DNA of 64,000 nt from Ornithinibacillus gellani (GTDB taxonomy: Bacteria; Bacillota; Bacilli; Bacillales; Amphibacillaceae). Location: assembly GCF_003730295.1 (NCBI RefSeq), contig NZ_QTSZ01000053.1, forward strand, positions 91,295-155,294. The letters are read 5' to 3'. Below the pieces are notes generated by a model. The model was not told the origin of the DNA. It saw nothing but the letters and a program-made list of their open reading frames with translations, and did no database searches. This document shows positions 45,281-53,358 of the stretch, piece after piece; within the stretch, counting starts at the first letter, position 1, and the number at the start of each line of letters is the position of its first letter. The position numbers and the translations under genes were made by a program.

Positions 45281-45613
45281 TTAATCACCCTTTCCTTCCG
45301 GTTCAGGGCTTGTCGTTAATTTGATACCGATTACCCCGATAATAATCAAACCGATTAATAATGCCTGTGGAAGGGAAAAGGCTGCATCAAAAAAGATGAT
45401 ATCAACCAGTACAATCGCCGCAGCACCAGAGCCCGTAAACACAGCATACACCGTTCCGGATGGTAATTTTTCACATGATTTAATAATGAAATAGAAGCTG
45501 AAAATAATCGCGATCACGGTGCCAATCCATTCCAGTGCAGTTGAAGCATAACGGAGACCGATCACCCAAAATACTTCCACAATTGCTGCACACAACACGT
45601 AAAACCACGCCAT
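45281..45613 (-). CDS. SMR-family multidrug/guanidinium exporter subunit (first of pair)
   Basis: 110 aa, four transmembrane helices; membrane glutamate in AAIVEVFWVIGL (Glu near 13) and LPSGTVYAVFTGSGA. YkkC-like. A charged C-terminal tail (EPEGKGD) is typical of one partner in paired SMR proteins. GAGAGGAATTC precedes the ATG. No guanidine-I (ykkC) aptamer is evident upstream. Confidence 0.85.
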   Translation of the reverse strand: MAWFYVLCAAIVEVFWVIGLRYASTALEWIGTVIAIIFSFYFIIKSCEKLPSGTVYAVFTGSGAAAIVLVDIIFFDAAFSLPQALLIGLIIIGVIGIKLTTSPEPEGKGD

Positions 45614-45924
45614 GAATGAATTCCTCTCCTATCAATTAAGCAAATATATGTAAGGACACTATCCAGCTACATTCTAGCATATCCCAATCAAACAAGCTTA
45701 AATGAAAGCATATTCGGGTGTTTAGCAAGGTGTAAATTTCTCGAGATATCTCCTGTTTAAACTGTGGAATTGCAGTCTTCAATCAAAGTCCAACGAACCG
45801 AAATACAGTATAAACACTTCAGATGACTTGTTCATAAAAAAAGAAGCTATTTCCACTCCTTATGGGAATGTCGATAGCACCCTTCTTTACATCATATATG
45901 ATTCACAAATATCAGGAACATCAT
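45614..45924. other. 311-bp intergenic region upstream of the SMR pair
   Basis: No ORF. Holds the SMR start region and, at 45836-45889, the terminator of the yfhE-like gene. No known riboswitch motif recognised. Confidence 0.45.
45836..45889 (-). terminator. Terminator after yfhE-like gene
   Basis: On the - strand GAAG-GCTAT...ATAGCTTC with an internal TTCC/GGAG hairpin, then seven T residues. Confidence 0.7.
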
Positions 45925-46053
45925 TTAACTTTTGTTCCTTTTTTCTGAAGCTGCTTCGTACGTTCGATTGGCCCGTTTGAATTCTTTCTGATAAAGCACT
46001 TCTTGGGTCTTATTTAGAAATTTTTCCGGACTATCTTTTCGTTTTGCCACCAT
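45925..46053 (-). CDS. yfhE: YfhE-family small protein
   Basis: 42 aa, MVAKRKDSPEKFLNKTQEV and onward, with the conserved core TQEVLYQKEFKRANR of the YfhE family. The GTAGGAGGTG ribosome site is excellent. Function unknown; a highly charged protein. It lies in the same region as yfhF and recX, as in B. subtilis, which supports the name. Confidence 0.8.
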   Translation of the reverse strand: MVAKRKDSPEKFLNKTQEVLYQKEFKRANRTYEAASEKRNKS

Positions 46054-46119
46054 AGGATATGCACCTCCTACAACTTTATATTGTTGTATCTATCATGCCC
46101 ATCCATGGTAATCCTATGC

Positions 46120-46677
46120 TTAACCTACTTCATCATCGGTAGCTTCTGCTTCCAATGCATAAAATTGTTGATAAGAATAATAATGTTCTTTGGATATGGC
46201 GAAAAGGTCATATATCGCTTCATTTGGATTAATTTGCTCATAAACCTGCGGGTAGATGCTATTGGCCAAAGTGACATAAGGGATTTTTAGCACGGCTTTC
46301 AGAGAGCGGGTATTGGTTTTTCGCACCTTCATAAAGATGGTATCAATTGAAGCATGTAGGAATAATTCATCAAAAAATTGTTCCTTTGCTTCCCGATTAT
46401 ATCCTTTGCCAAAATATGGTTTCCCTATCCATGTTGCCAAAAATCCATGGTTTTGTTCGATATCAAATAATGTAATTGTTCCAATTGGCTGATTGTATTC
46501 ATCTACAATAGTACGGGAAATCAATTGGCCACGTTCTTCAGCTTCCATGGTTTGTTTGGTAATAAAATAAAATGCATCACTTGATTCTGCTTTCTGTCTA
46601 ACGTACGGATACACTTCCGGATGGGACATTAACTGATATAATGCAGGCACCTCGTGTAAATCACGTTTTTTCAACAT
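46120..46677 (-). CDS. GNAT-family N-acetyltransferase with structured leader
   Basis: 185 aa. GNAT fold (RimJ/RimL-like): LISRTIVDEYNQPIGTITL core strands and WIGKPYFGKGYNREAKEQ acetyl-CoA loop, where RGxGxG is replaced by GKGYN. The acceptor could be a protein N-terminus, an antibiotic or a small amine. Its ribosome site GGAGG lies inside a perfect 9-bp hairpin, and a cloverleaf-like structure precedes that. Such a leader suggests post-transcriptional control. Confidence 0.8.
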   Translation of the reverse strand: MLKKRDLHEVPALYQLMSHPEVYPYVRQKAESSDAFYFITKQTMEAEERGQLISRTIVDEYNQPIGTITLFDIEQNHGFLATWIGKPYFGKGYNREAKEQFFDELFLHASIDTIFMKVRKTNTRSLKAVLKIPYVTLANSIYPQVYEQINPNEAIYDLFAISKEHYYSYQQFYALEAEATDDEVG

Positions 46678-46682
46678 AAAAA

Positions 46683-46710
46683 TACCCTCCTTATTTTGTG
46701 CAGGAGGGTA
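46683..46710 (-). promoter_or_regulatory. Hairpin sequestering the GNAT ribosome binding site
   Basis: On the - strand TACCCTCCT pairs with AGGAGGGTA around GCACAAAATA; GGAGG is the only ribosome site and lies eight bases before the ATG. TTTTT follows the stem, so it could also act as a terminator. Confidence 0.7.
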
Positions 46711-46717
46711 GTGCAGA

Positions 46718-46842
46718 AAGGCAAAATAATGCCGTGCGCTCGACCCGACCCCGCGAATTTTTAGTTAAGTTTCAACAAAAATTCGGGGTGGGAATCGAAC
46801 CCACTAGAACCAGCTCATGCCGGTGGCGCACCATTTGCCTTC
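46718..46842 (-). ncRNA. Cloverleaf-like structured leader with T-arm-like hairpin
   Basis: On the - strand two closing stems, AAGGCAAA/TTTTGCCTT (46834-46842 with 46718-46726) and GTGCGC/GCGCAC (46826-46831 with 46734-46739), enclose three hairpins: CCGGC/GCTGG (46810-46823), GTGGG-TTCGATT-CCCAC (46788-46804, like a tRNA T-arm) and CGAATTTTT/AAAAATTCG (46753-46785). It is not a functional tRNA: the T-arm is not next to an acceptor stem and no anticodon arm is present. I recognise no Rfam family. Confidence 0.6.
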
Positions 46843-47050
46843 CCTATATATCCAGTAATTGATCTCTAGATGCCTATCAATAACTATGATTTTGGTATTT
46901 TTATTTTACAACCTTTTCATTGAAAAAGGAATCCTTTTTTTTATCATTTTTTCGACAAAAAAAGCTCCAAAATATGTCAGGCGGATAAGGAGTGTATGGA
47001 TCAGCAAAATCCAGCTATATATCGTGATCAAAATGTGAACAACAGTATGT

Positions 47051-47956
47051 TCAATCTTCTTTTTCCAGTAAATTTGTTAGTGCATCCTTCAGCTTCGGAT
47101 ACCTAAAGCGATAATGAAATTCCTCTGCTTTATTGGGAAGGACACATTGCCCTTTTAACAACAGCATGCTCATTTCGCCAATCGCCATGCGAATTATGGG
47201 GTAGGGAGCAGGAATGGTCCAAAACGGTCTTTTTAAGACAGTCGCCATCATTTTGGTAAATTCTTTATTTCGTTTTGGCTCAGGTGCAGTGAAATTAACA
47301 GGACCTGCTATTTTTTCAGATTGAAGACAAAGTAATAGGAGTTGAACGACATCTTCTATATGAATCCAGGACATCCATTGCTCTCCATCACTCATTTTCG
47401 TACCGGCAAACATTTTAACAGGCAGACTCATCAATGGCAGGGCGCCATCCTCGCGGCCAAGTATAATACCGAATCTTGCGTAGACAACCCGGATGCCAAG
47501 TTCTGTTGCTTGTTGGGCAGTTTTTTCCCATTCCGTGACAACTTCTGCGAGGAAATCATTTCCAGATGCTGTCGTTTCTTCCGTGAAAATGAGATCCTCC
47601 GATGTACCGTAAAAACCAATAGCAGAAGCATTGATCCATACTTCTGGCGGCTTGGATAATTGACGGGTCATTTGTAATAAACGTTCTGTTGTTTCCATGC
47701 GACTAGAGCGAATGCTTGCTTTTTTCGTTTTTGTCCAATAACCGAAAAGAGAGTCTCCGGCGAGATTAATGATGCCATGGATGGTTGGTAAATCTTCTGG
47801 ATGGTGGTCATAGCTTAGAAACGTTTGAGTGGCAGTGTTCCGATACATTTCGGGATTTCTCGTTAAAATATATATATGGTGTGCTTGTTTTTCCAGCTCA
47901 GAAATAAGCCGTGTACCAACAAATCCTGTTCCACCAGTAATCAAGTAATTTTTCAA
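47051..47956 (-). CDS. yfhF: NAD-dependent epimerase-like protein YfhF (TIGR01777 type)
   Basis: 301-aa extended SDR fold: TGGTGFVGTRLI nucleotide loop at the N-terminus, INLAGDSLFGYWT, SAIGFYG, and the C-terminal DUF1731-like RMAIGEMSMLLLKGQ. The family includes the division regulator SulA-like proteins; the B. subtilis function is undefined. Divergent from recX as in B. subtilis. Confidence 0.9.
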   Translation of the reverse strand: MKNYLITGGTGFVGTRLISELEKQAHHIYILTRNPEMYRNTATQTFLSYDHHPEDLPTIHGIINLAGDSLFGYWTKTKKASIRSSRMETTERLLQMTRQLSKPPEVWINASAIGFYGTSEDLIFTEETTASGNDFLAEVVTEWEKTAQQATELGIRVVYARFGIILGREDGALPLMSLPVKMFAGTKMSDGEQWMSWIHIEDVVQLLLLCLQSEKIAGPVNFTAPEPKRNKEFTKMMATVLKRPFWTIPAPYPIIRMAIGEMSMLLLKGQCVLPNKAEEFHYRFRYPKLKDALTNLLEKED

Positions 47957-48084
47957 ATGGCTTCCTCCTTTAAATGTTCGTTACGGACTGTATCTATGCT
48001 TAGTATATGGTGTGTAGTCGGATTTTACAAAGCTGACTATATGGAGTTGTTCATGATATGATAAAAAGGAGGTGAATCAAAACT

Positions 48085-48909
48085 ATGACAGTCATTGCAA
48101 GGATTACAACCCAAAAAAGAAGTGCAAGCAGGTATAATATATATTTACAGGATGAAAAGGGTGAAAGATATGGTTTCAGTGTGGATGAAGCCATACTGGT
48201 AGAATTCAATCTTCGAAAAGGGATGGAACTATCCGTGTCACAGTTGAAAGCCTTGCAGGATAAAGATGATTTTTATAAATCCTATACCCTTGCCATTCAT
48301 TATTTAAGCTATCGGATGCGAACGGAAAAGGAAATACGTTTTTATTTAAAGCAAAAGGAGCAGGTGGATGAAGCCCATATTCCTGATATCATTGATAAAC
48401 TTGCTAAAGAGGGGTTAATTGATGATGCTGCATTTGCCAGGGCCTTTGTTCAAACGAGACTTCAAACTGCTTCAAAAGGACCTCGTATTATCAAAATGGA
48501 ATTAATCGAAAAAGGGGTAAAAGCCGTTATTGCGGACCAGGCATTAGAAGCTTATTCGTTTGAGGAGCAAGTGAACAAAGCGACACAGCTAGTGGAGAAA
48601 AAAATGCGTACGAAAAAAAAGGAAGCACATTCCAAGCAGGTACAGCAATTGCATCATCATCTGTTACAAAAAGGATATTCGCATGATGTAATTGATGTCG
48701 CTCTTCAAGAGATACAAGCGGAGAAACAGGATGATGCAGAAAAGGAAGCTTTGGTTTTTCAAGGTGAAAAGCTGCATCGAAAGTTTATTCGACGTTATAC
48801 AGGATATGAATTGAAGCAAAAGCTAAAAGAAGGCTTATATCGAAAAGGTTTTAATATACAGGATATCAATCAATTTTTAGATGAAATAGATCACGAGGAA
48901 GTTGAATAA
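48085..48909 (+). CDS. recX: Recombination regulator RecX
   Basis: 274 aa; RecX proteins bind RecA filaments and limit recombination and SOS. Repeated three-helix motifs: YRMRTEKEIRFYLKQKE, LIDDAAFARAFVQTRL, KGPRIIKMELIEKGV and the C-terminal KLHRKFIRRYTGYEL. The longer form (about 260-270 aa) is typical of Bacillales. AAAAGGAGGTG precedes the ATG. Confidence 0.93.
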   Translation: MTVIARITTQKRSASRYNIYLQDEKGERYGFSVDEAILVEFNLRKGMELSVSQLKALQDKDDFYKSYTLAIHYLSYRMRTEKEIRFYLKQKEQVDEAHIPDIIDKLAKEGLIDDAAFARAFVQTRLQTASKGPRIIKMELIEKGVKAVIADQALEAYSFEEQVNKATQLVEKKMRTKKKEAHSKQVQQLHHHLLQKGYSHDVIDVALQEIQAEKQDDAEKEALVFQGEKLHRKFIRRYTGYELKQKLKEGLYRKGFNIQDINQFLDEIDHEEVE

Positions 48910-48962
48910 GGTTTTCAGTATCATCTATTACTGGTAAAATAATGTGGTGAGGTGAGCACAGC

Positions 48963-49313
48963 ATGAATGAAATGAACGTTAGATATAGTGACTTCTCTGT
49001 GGAGCAATTACGAGAAGAAGTGAGAAAGTTAAAGGAAAAAGCGCAAAAAGCAGAGCAGCTTGGGAATTTAAGCGAGGTTGCCATCAACGAGCGCAAAATG
49101 CAGGTTGCCATGGCCTATATGCTGAACCCAGAGGACTTTCAACCAAATGAAAGATATGAACTGGCGAACGATCCGGGCCATCTATTTAAAATAAATTATA
49201 TTAATGGTGTTTTTGCATGGGGCCATCGTGTGAATTTGTTGGATGAAGTATATGAAGCAGAAGAAGCCGTTCCGATTTCTCTATTGGGTGATCAAATAAA
49301 AAACAGCAGGTAA
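48963..49313 (+). CDS. yfhH: YfhH (DUF1811) protein
   Basis: 116 aa; N-terminal coiled-coil helix region followed by a small beta domain with FKINYINGVFAWGHRVN, which is the DUF1811 core. Function unknown. Situated 53 bp after recX, matching the B. subtilis order recX-yfhH. The tail EEAVPISLLGDQI is conserved. Confidence 0.88.
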   Translation: MNEMNVRYSDFSVEQLREEVRKLKEKAQKAEQLGNLSEVAINERKMQVAMAYMLNPEDFQPNERYELANDPGHLFKINYINGVFAWGHRVNLLDEVYEAEEAVPISLLGDQIKNSR

Positions 49314-49327
49314 TTTCTGCTGTTTTC
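49299..49327 (+). terminator. Intrinsic terminator overlapping the yfhH stop
   Basis: AAAACAGCAG and CTGCTGTTTT with the stop codon in the loop. Confidence 0.8.
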
Positions 49328-49489
49328 TTCAGCATATTATTTACAAAAACAATCACCAACAAGCCCGCAACAAATATGCAGCTTGGAATCCCTCAATCCG
49401 GATTTCAAGCTGCATATTTTAGTTTCGGTAAATGTAAATTCAAGTAGATATGGTTTTAATTTATGTCATTTGGGATTTTTAGAAAAACC

Positions 49490-49680
49490 ACATACTTTAA
49501 ATGTGGTTTAACTTACTCCAATTTGGAAAATCCATGATTACGAATAACTTAAATGTAGTTTAACTTACTCCAATTTGGAAAATCCATGATTACGAATAAC
49601 TTAAATGTAGTTTAACTTACTCCAATTTGGAAAATCCATGATTACGAATAACTTAAATGTGGTTTAACTTACTCCAATTA
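49490..49680 (-). repeat. 52-bp tandem repeat, locus B (about 4 units)
   Basis: Units end GTTTAACTTACTCCAAT on the + strand, the complement of the locus A core. The period is again 52 bp. The two central units are identical; the outer ones differ at one or a few bases or are partial, so amplification here is more recent than at locus A. Confidence 0.88.
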
Positions 49681-49852
49681 GTCAAGTCCATAATCCTGTG
49701 TGAATTGCATTTATAAGGTGACATATGCTGACTGTATATGATTAGAATGCTTCTATGATATACTTTAAGCTGTGGTGAAGGAAGGGGATTTCCCCTCACC
49801 CACAATTGTTGCCTTGGAATTACTTATACATCGGTTCGGATGGGTTCTTTTT

Positions 49853-49961
49853 TATGTTGATAACAGGAATTGTAAGTGGGGATCAAAGCCAGTAAAGGCC
49901 CGATTCGTTCAACTAACTTCGGGTGAGTGCAAAAACCCCCCTGATTGAGGTTTCACTTTAT
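49853..49961 (+). repeat. Dispersed structured element, copy 8 (5'-truncated, degenerate)
   Basis: Starts in the loop of the left hairpin (TGTTGATAACAGGAATTG), keeps AGCCAGT and ends TGAGGTTTCACTTTA. The right stem has decayed (TTCGGGTG against CCCCCCTGA). Confidence 0.8.
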
Positions 49962-50027
49962 TTTGATTTGCATAAGAAACCCTTAGTTGCTCTTTGCAAA
50001 CTTTTCAGTAAATCCTTCTGTGAAAAA

Positions 50028-50054
50028 ATAAAAAAGCCACTGTGTGGCTTTTTC
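50028..50054 (-). terminator. Terminator after yfhP
   Basis: AAAAAGCCAC and GTGGCTTTTT with a short loop; symmetric, works in either direction. Confidence 0.85.
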
Positions 50055-50111
50055 GTGAAAATCATATAAATCGATGGCTTTTCGTTTATTATCAATCATT
50101 TGCAAATGTAA

Positions 50112-51098
50112 TTATACTGGGTTTTCTCCGATATATAGCTTACTTTTAAGCTTATGTTCAGAAAAAATCCAGCCAGTATACGAACTCATGATACGCATAT
50201 TATCATCAATCTGAACGACTGCAACAAATGGGTAATGCCCTTTGGAACGGTAGCGCAAATCGATGAATCTAACCTCAGTAAAGTCATCATATAGATTCAT
50301 TTCCCAGCGGTAAACGGGCGAAAAGGATAAAAATGCAGATACGTTTTTATCTTCTAATGCCACATTCATAAGCGCTGAGTCAGGTAATGGAACTTTGTCA
50401 AATTCATCAACAATTGAAATGTGACCATCTTGAACCGTGCCTACATAAAACTTATCTGTAGTAGTGATTGCGACACGCCAATAATTTTGTTTCATGGTTG
50501 GCGATGTGGCAATTTCTTTGGTATTCGGGAAATAATCCTTGATTTTCCGAACGATTTCTCTTTTATCCAAATATCGTTTAATGTAGTACAAGAGTATAAC
50601 GGTGTAAATGACAAGCCATGTGTAACCAGGGTTTGCGCCAAGCAACCATGCACCAATACCAGCAATATGCAGGGTAAAGATGTATGGATCAAACGTATTA
50701 ATAAATCCATGTGCTATCCATTTATTTGTAAAAGGTCTATATGCTTGTGTGCCATATGCATTAAAGATATCGACCAACACATGGACACAAACAGCGAGAA
50801 ACGTCCATGCCCACAAATGAAGGAAATTAACTTGCGGCACAAATAAATGAATGATGCCAGCAATTAATATTCCCCATAGAATGACAGCTGGGATGGAGTG
50901 GGTTAATCCTCGATGGTGTCGTATATATGTCGCATTATTTCTGAGTTTTAAAATGGTATCGAAATCTGGGGCATGTGAGCCTGCAATAACACCAACAAAT
51001 ACGGCGTTAAATAAAGCTGGATCACTATGCACAGCAGGGTCAAGTGTTGATAAACCAGCTATGGCTACCCCCATTGCTATATGGGTTCCAGTATCCAT
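50112..51098 (-). CDS. yfhP: YfhP membrane-bound metal-dependent hydrolase-like protein
   Basis: 328 aa. N-terminal DUF457/YdjM-type domain with four to five membrane helices and metal-binding-like residues: GTHIAMG, GSHAPDFD, HHRGLTHS and HVLVDIFNAYG. A soluble C-terminal domain (about 205-328) follows. Such proteins share a fold with phospholipase C. Divergent from mutY with 99 bp between, as in B. subtilis. Confidence 0.88.
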   Translation of the reverse strand: MDTGTHIAMGVAIAGLSTLDPAVHSDPALFNAVFVGVIAGSHAPDFDTILKLRNNATYIRHHRGLTHSIPAVILWGILIAGIIHLFVPQVNFLHLWAWTFLAVCVHVLVDIFNAYGTQAYRPFTNKWIAHGFINTFDPYIFTLHIAGIGAWLLGANPGYTWLVIYTVILLYYIKRYLDKREIVRKIKDYFPNTKEIATSPTMKQNYWRVAITTTDKFYVGTVQDGHISIVDEFDKVPLPDSALMNVALEDKNVSAFLSFSPVYRWEMNLYDDFTEVRFIDLRYRSKGHYPFVAVVQIDDNMRIMSSYTGWIFSEHKLKSKLYIGENPV

Positions 51099-51197
51099 AT
51101 TGGAAATCCTCCTAGTGTAGATGCAACGCCAGATTTCTCCGGCAGGTTGTATTGTAATTGTATAACATTATTATTGTATCACAAAGGACGTGTATTT

Positions 51198-52283
51198 ATG
51201 GCTGATAAAAGATTACAACTTTTTAACATATCACGTATGCAGAAGCTTTTACTCCATTGGTATCATGCGAATAAACGGGATTTACCTTGGCGTGAAAATC
51301 AGGATCCCTATCGGATTTGGATTTCTGAAATCATGTTACAACAAACCAAGGTTGACACCGTTATCCCATATTTTCATCGGTTTTTAACTGCTTTTCCAAC
51401 GGTGTTTGATTTAGCAGCAGCAGACGAACAAGAAGTACTGAAAGCCTGGGAGGGCTTAGGATACTATTCCCGTGCACGTAATTTACAAAACGCTGCCCAA
51501 GAAGTGGTAGAAAAGTATAATGGTGTGATACCAGATGAACCGGATAAATTGGGAAAGCTTAAAGGAATTGGTCCATACACACGAGGTGCTATACTTTCCA
51601 TCGCTTTTAACCAGCCGGAGCCAGCGGTAGATGGGAACGTGATGCGTGTGGTGTCCAGGCTGCTTTTAATTGAAGATGATATTGCACAGGCACGTGTGAA
51701 AAAGGATTTTGAAAAGCATGTACGTACCCTCATTTCTAAGGAGGACCCTGCTTCTTTTAATCAGGCAGTAATGGAGTTAGGGGCATTAATTTGTACACCG
51801 AAATCACCTGCATGCTTATTATGTCCAGTAAATGAAGTTTGTAGAGCATTTGCTGAAGGTGTCCAAGCGGAATTACCGGTTAAATCCAAGGCGAAGAAGC
51901 AGAGGGTTGTTCCACTGATGGCTTTACTGATACAAAACGATCAGAATGAATTTTTAATTGAAAAAAGATCAGAAAAAGGATTACTAGCAAATTTATGGCA
52001 ATTTCCAATGGTTCCTTTGGATGAAATGGATAAAAAACATGCGGCAACCTGGTTACAAAGCGAATATGGGGTAAATGTACAGATTGGAGAAGAATTGGGG
52101 GAATTAAGGCATGTGTTTACCCATTTAATTTGGGAATTGGATATATATGCTGCAAAAACGGAAGCAAAAGAATTAGCTGACGAGCGGATTCGATTTGTTT
52201 CTTTAGATGAGCTAGATGACTATCCATTTCCAGTTTCTCATCAGAAAATGATTCCTTATTTGTCCCAGTGTAGCCGTTCATAA
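51198..52283 (+). CDS. mutY: A/G-specific adenine glycosylase MutY
   Basis: Removes adenine mispaired with 8-oxoguanine. 361 aa from the ATG following AAAGGACG; the longer frame overlapping yfhP has no ribosome site. Motifs: WISEIMLQQTKVDTV with the catalytic glutamate, HhH KLKGIGPYTRGAI with VDGNVMRV aspartate, the 4Fe-4S cysteines CTPKSPACLLCPVNEVC, and a C-terminal NUDIX-like oxoG recognition domain (HVFTHLIWELDIY). Confidence 0.95.
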   Translation: MADKRLQLFNISRMQKLLLHWYHANKRDLPWRENQDPYRIWISEIMLQQTKVDTVIPYFHRFLTAFPTVFDLAAADEQEVLKAWEGLGYYSRARNLQNAAQEVVEKYNGVIPDEPDKLGKLKGIGPYTRGAILSIAFNQPEPAVDGNVMRVVSRLLLIEDDIAQARVKKDFEKHVRTLISKEDPASFNQAVMELGALICTPKSPACLLCPVNEVCRAFAEGVQAELPVKSKAKKQRVVPLMALLIQNDQNEFLIEKRSEKGLLANLWQFPMVPLDEMDKKHAATWLQSEYGVNVQIGEELGELRHVFTHLIWELDIYAAKTEAKELADERIRFVSLDELDDYPFPVSHQKMIPYLSQCSRS

Positions 52284-52400
52284 AGCCCCCATTTTTGAAA
52301 AGCGCTGTCCATTCCATTCACCATTTTCTTCATAAGTTTTATAAAAAGTATGGATAACATTTATAAAACTGGAGAAATTATTATTGCGGAGGTGATATGA

Positions 52401-52571
52401 ATGGCTAATAACCCAAAAAAATCTGCTGCAGGTACCAATGTGCAGAAGGTTAAACAGCAAAATCAGCAAGCTGCTCAAGGACAAGGTCAGTTTGGAACAG
52501 AATTTGGAGCTGAAACTGACGTTCAACAGGTTAAAAAGCAAAATCAAAAATCTCAGCAAAATAAAAAGTAA
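52401..52571 (+). CDS. sspE: Gamma-type small acid-soluble spore protein
   Basis: 56 aa, glutamine-rich, with the gamma-SASP repeat: NVQKVKQQNQQA in the first half and DVQQVKKQNQKS in the second, and the germination-protease site FGTEFGAET between them. It serves as an amino-acid store released during germination. GCGGAGGTG precedes the ATG. Shorter than the 84-aa B. subtilis SspE. The position after mutY matches. It shows that the organism forms spores. Confidence 0.93.
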   Translation: MANNPKKSAAGTNVQKVKQQNQQAAQGQGQFGTEFGAETDVQQVKKQNQKSQQNKK

Positions 52572-52596
52572 CACCATTACCCCAAACACGAATTCG

Positions 52597-52630
52597 AAAG
52601 AGCCTCCTGACCATCCAGGGGGCTCTTTAT
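52597..52630 (+). terminator. Terminator after sspE
   Basis: AAAGAGCC-CCTG and CAGG-GGCTCTTT; short T-tract. Confidence 0.8.
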
Positions 52631-52729
52631 GATTCATGCCGGCAAATTGCTTTCTATTTCAGGTCATTGCCCTTATAATAATATGAAAGTTTACAATTGC
52701 CCTTTGCAGATTGTTGAAAGGAAGATTAC

Positions 52730-53260
52730 ATGGCTGTGCCGACTCCGGGCTCAAAAATACAAATAGAAAGCTATAAGCATAATGGCAGCTTGCATCGTGT
52801 TTGGGAAAGTAGTCTCGTTTTAAAAGGGACGGAGATGGTCGTGATTGGAGCCAACGATCGCACACTTGTCACCGAAAGTGATGGAAGGACATGGATGACA
52901 CGGGAGCCCGCCATATGTTATTTTCATGCGAAATATTGGTTTAATATTATTGGCATGCTACGTGAAGATGGTATTTATTATTATTGTAATATCAGTTCAC
53001 CATTTGTTTATGAAGATAAAAAAGTGAAGTATATTGATTATGATTTGGATTTAAAAATATTCCCAGATATGACGTATACCGTCCTGGATGAGGATGAATA
53101 TGAGGTTCATCGAAAACAGATGAACTATCCTGAAGTGCTTGACCGTATATTGTACAACCATATTGAATACTTGCAGAAATGGGTGCAACAGCGTAAAGGA
53201 CCGTTTGCACCAGGATTTATTGATCAATGGTACGAACGTTTTTTAACCTATCGCTGGTAA
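52730..53260 (+). CDS. ygaC: DUF402-family nucleoside tri/diphosphate phosphatase (YgaC)
   Basis: 176 aa. DUF402 fold with [38 protein letters not shown] metal-binding acidic residues and VLDEDEYE. Homologues (Ntdp) hydrolyse nucleoside tri- and diphosphates. AAAGGAAG precedes the ATG. Neighbouring sspE and ygaD agree with B. subtilis order. Confidence 0.9.
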   Translation: MAVPTPGSKIQIESYKHNGSLHRVWESSLVLKGTEMVVIGANDRTLVTESDGRTWMTREPAICYFHAKYWFNIIGMLREDGIYYYCNISSPFVYEDKKVKYIDYDLDLKIFPDMTYTVLDEDEYEVHRKQMNYPEVLDRILYNHIEYLQKWVQQRKGPFAPGFIDQWYERFLTYRW

Positions 53261-53358
53261 GTGTGAATATGGAACAAAGAAAAATCCTTGTTACAGTTTG
53301 TAGCAAGGCTTTTCATTTGAGTTTGAAATAATGATTTAAATACTAGGATGATGAACAG

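Larger units (their letters stand above)
49314..50111. other. 798-bp convergent intergenic region yfhH / yfhP with two repeat families
   Basis: Contains locus B of the 52-bp tandem repeat and a degenerate copy of the dispersed element. Apart from a GGGGATTTCCCC hairpin near 49780-49800 and the yfhP terminator, nothing else is recognised. Confidence 0.6.

Noticed and set aside
46741..46842. A genuine tRNA gene
   Set aside because: The GGGTTCGATTCCC loop suggests a tRNA, but no acceptor stem flanks it and no anticodon arm exists, so it was called a structured leader instead.
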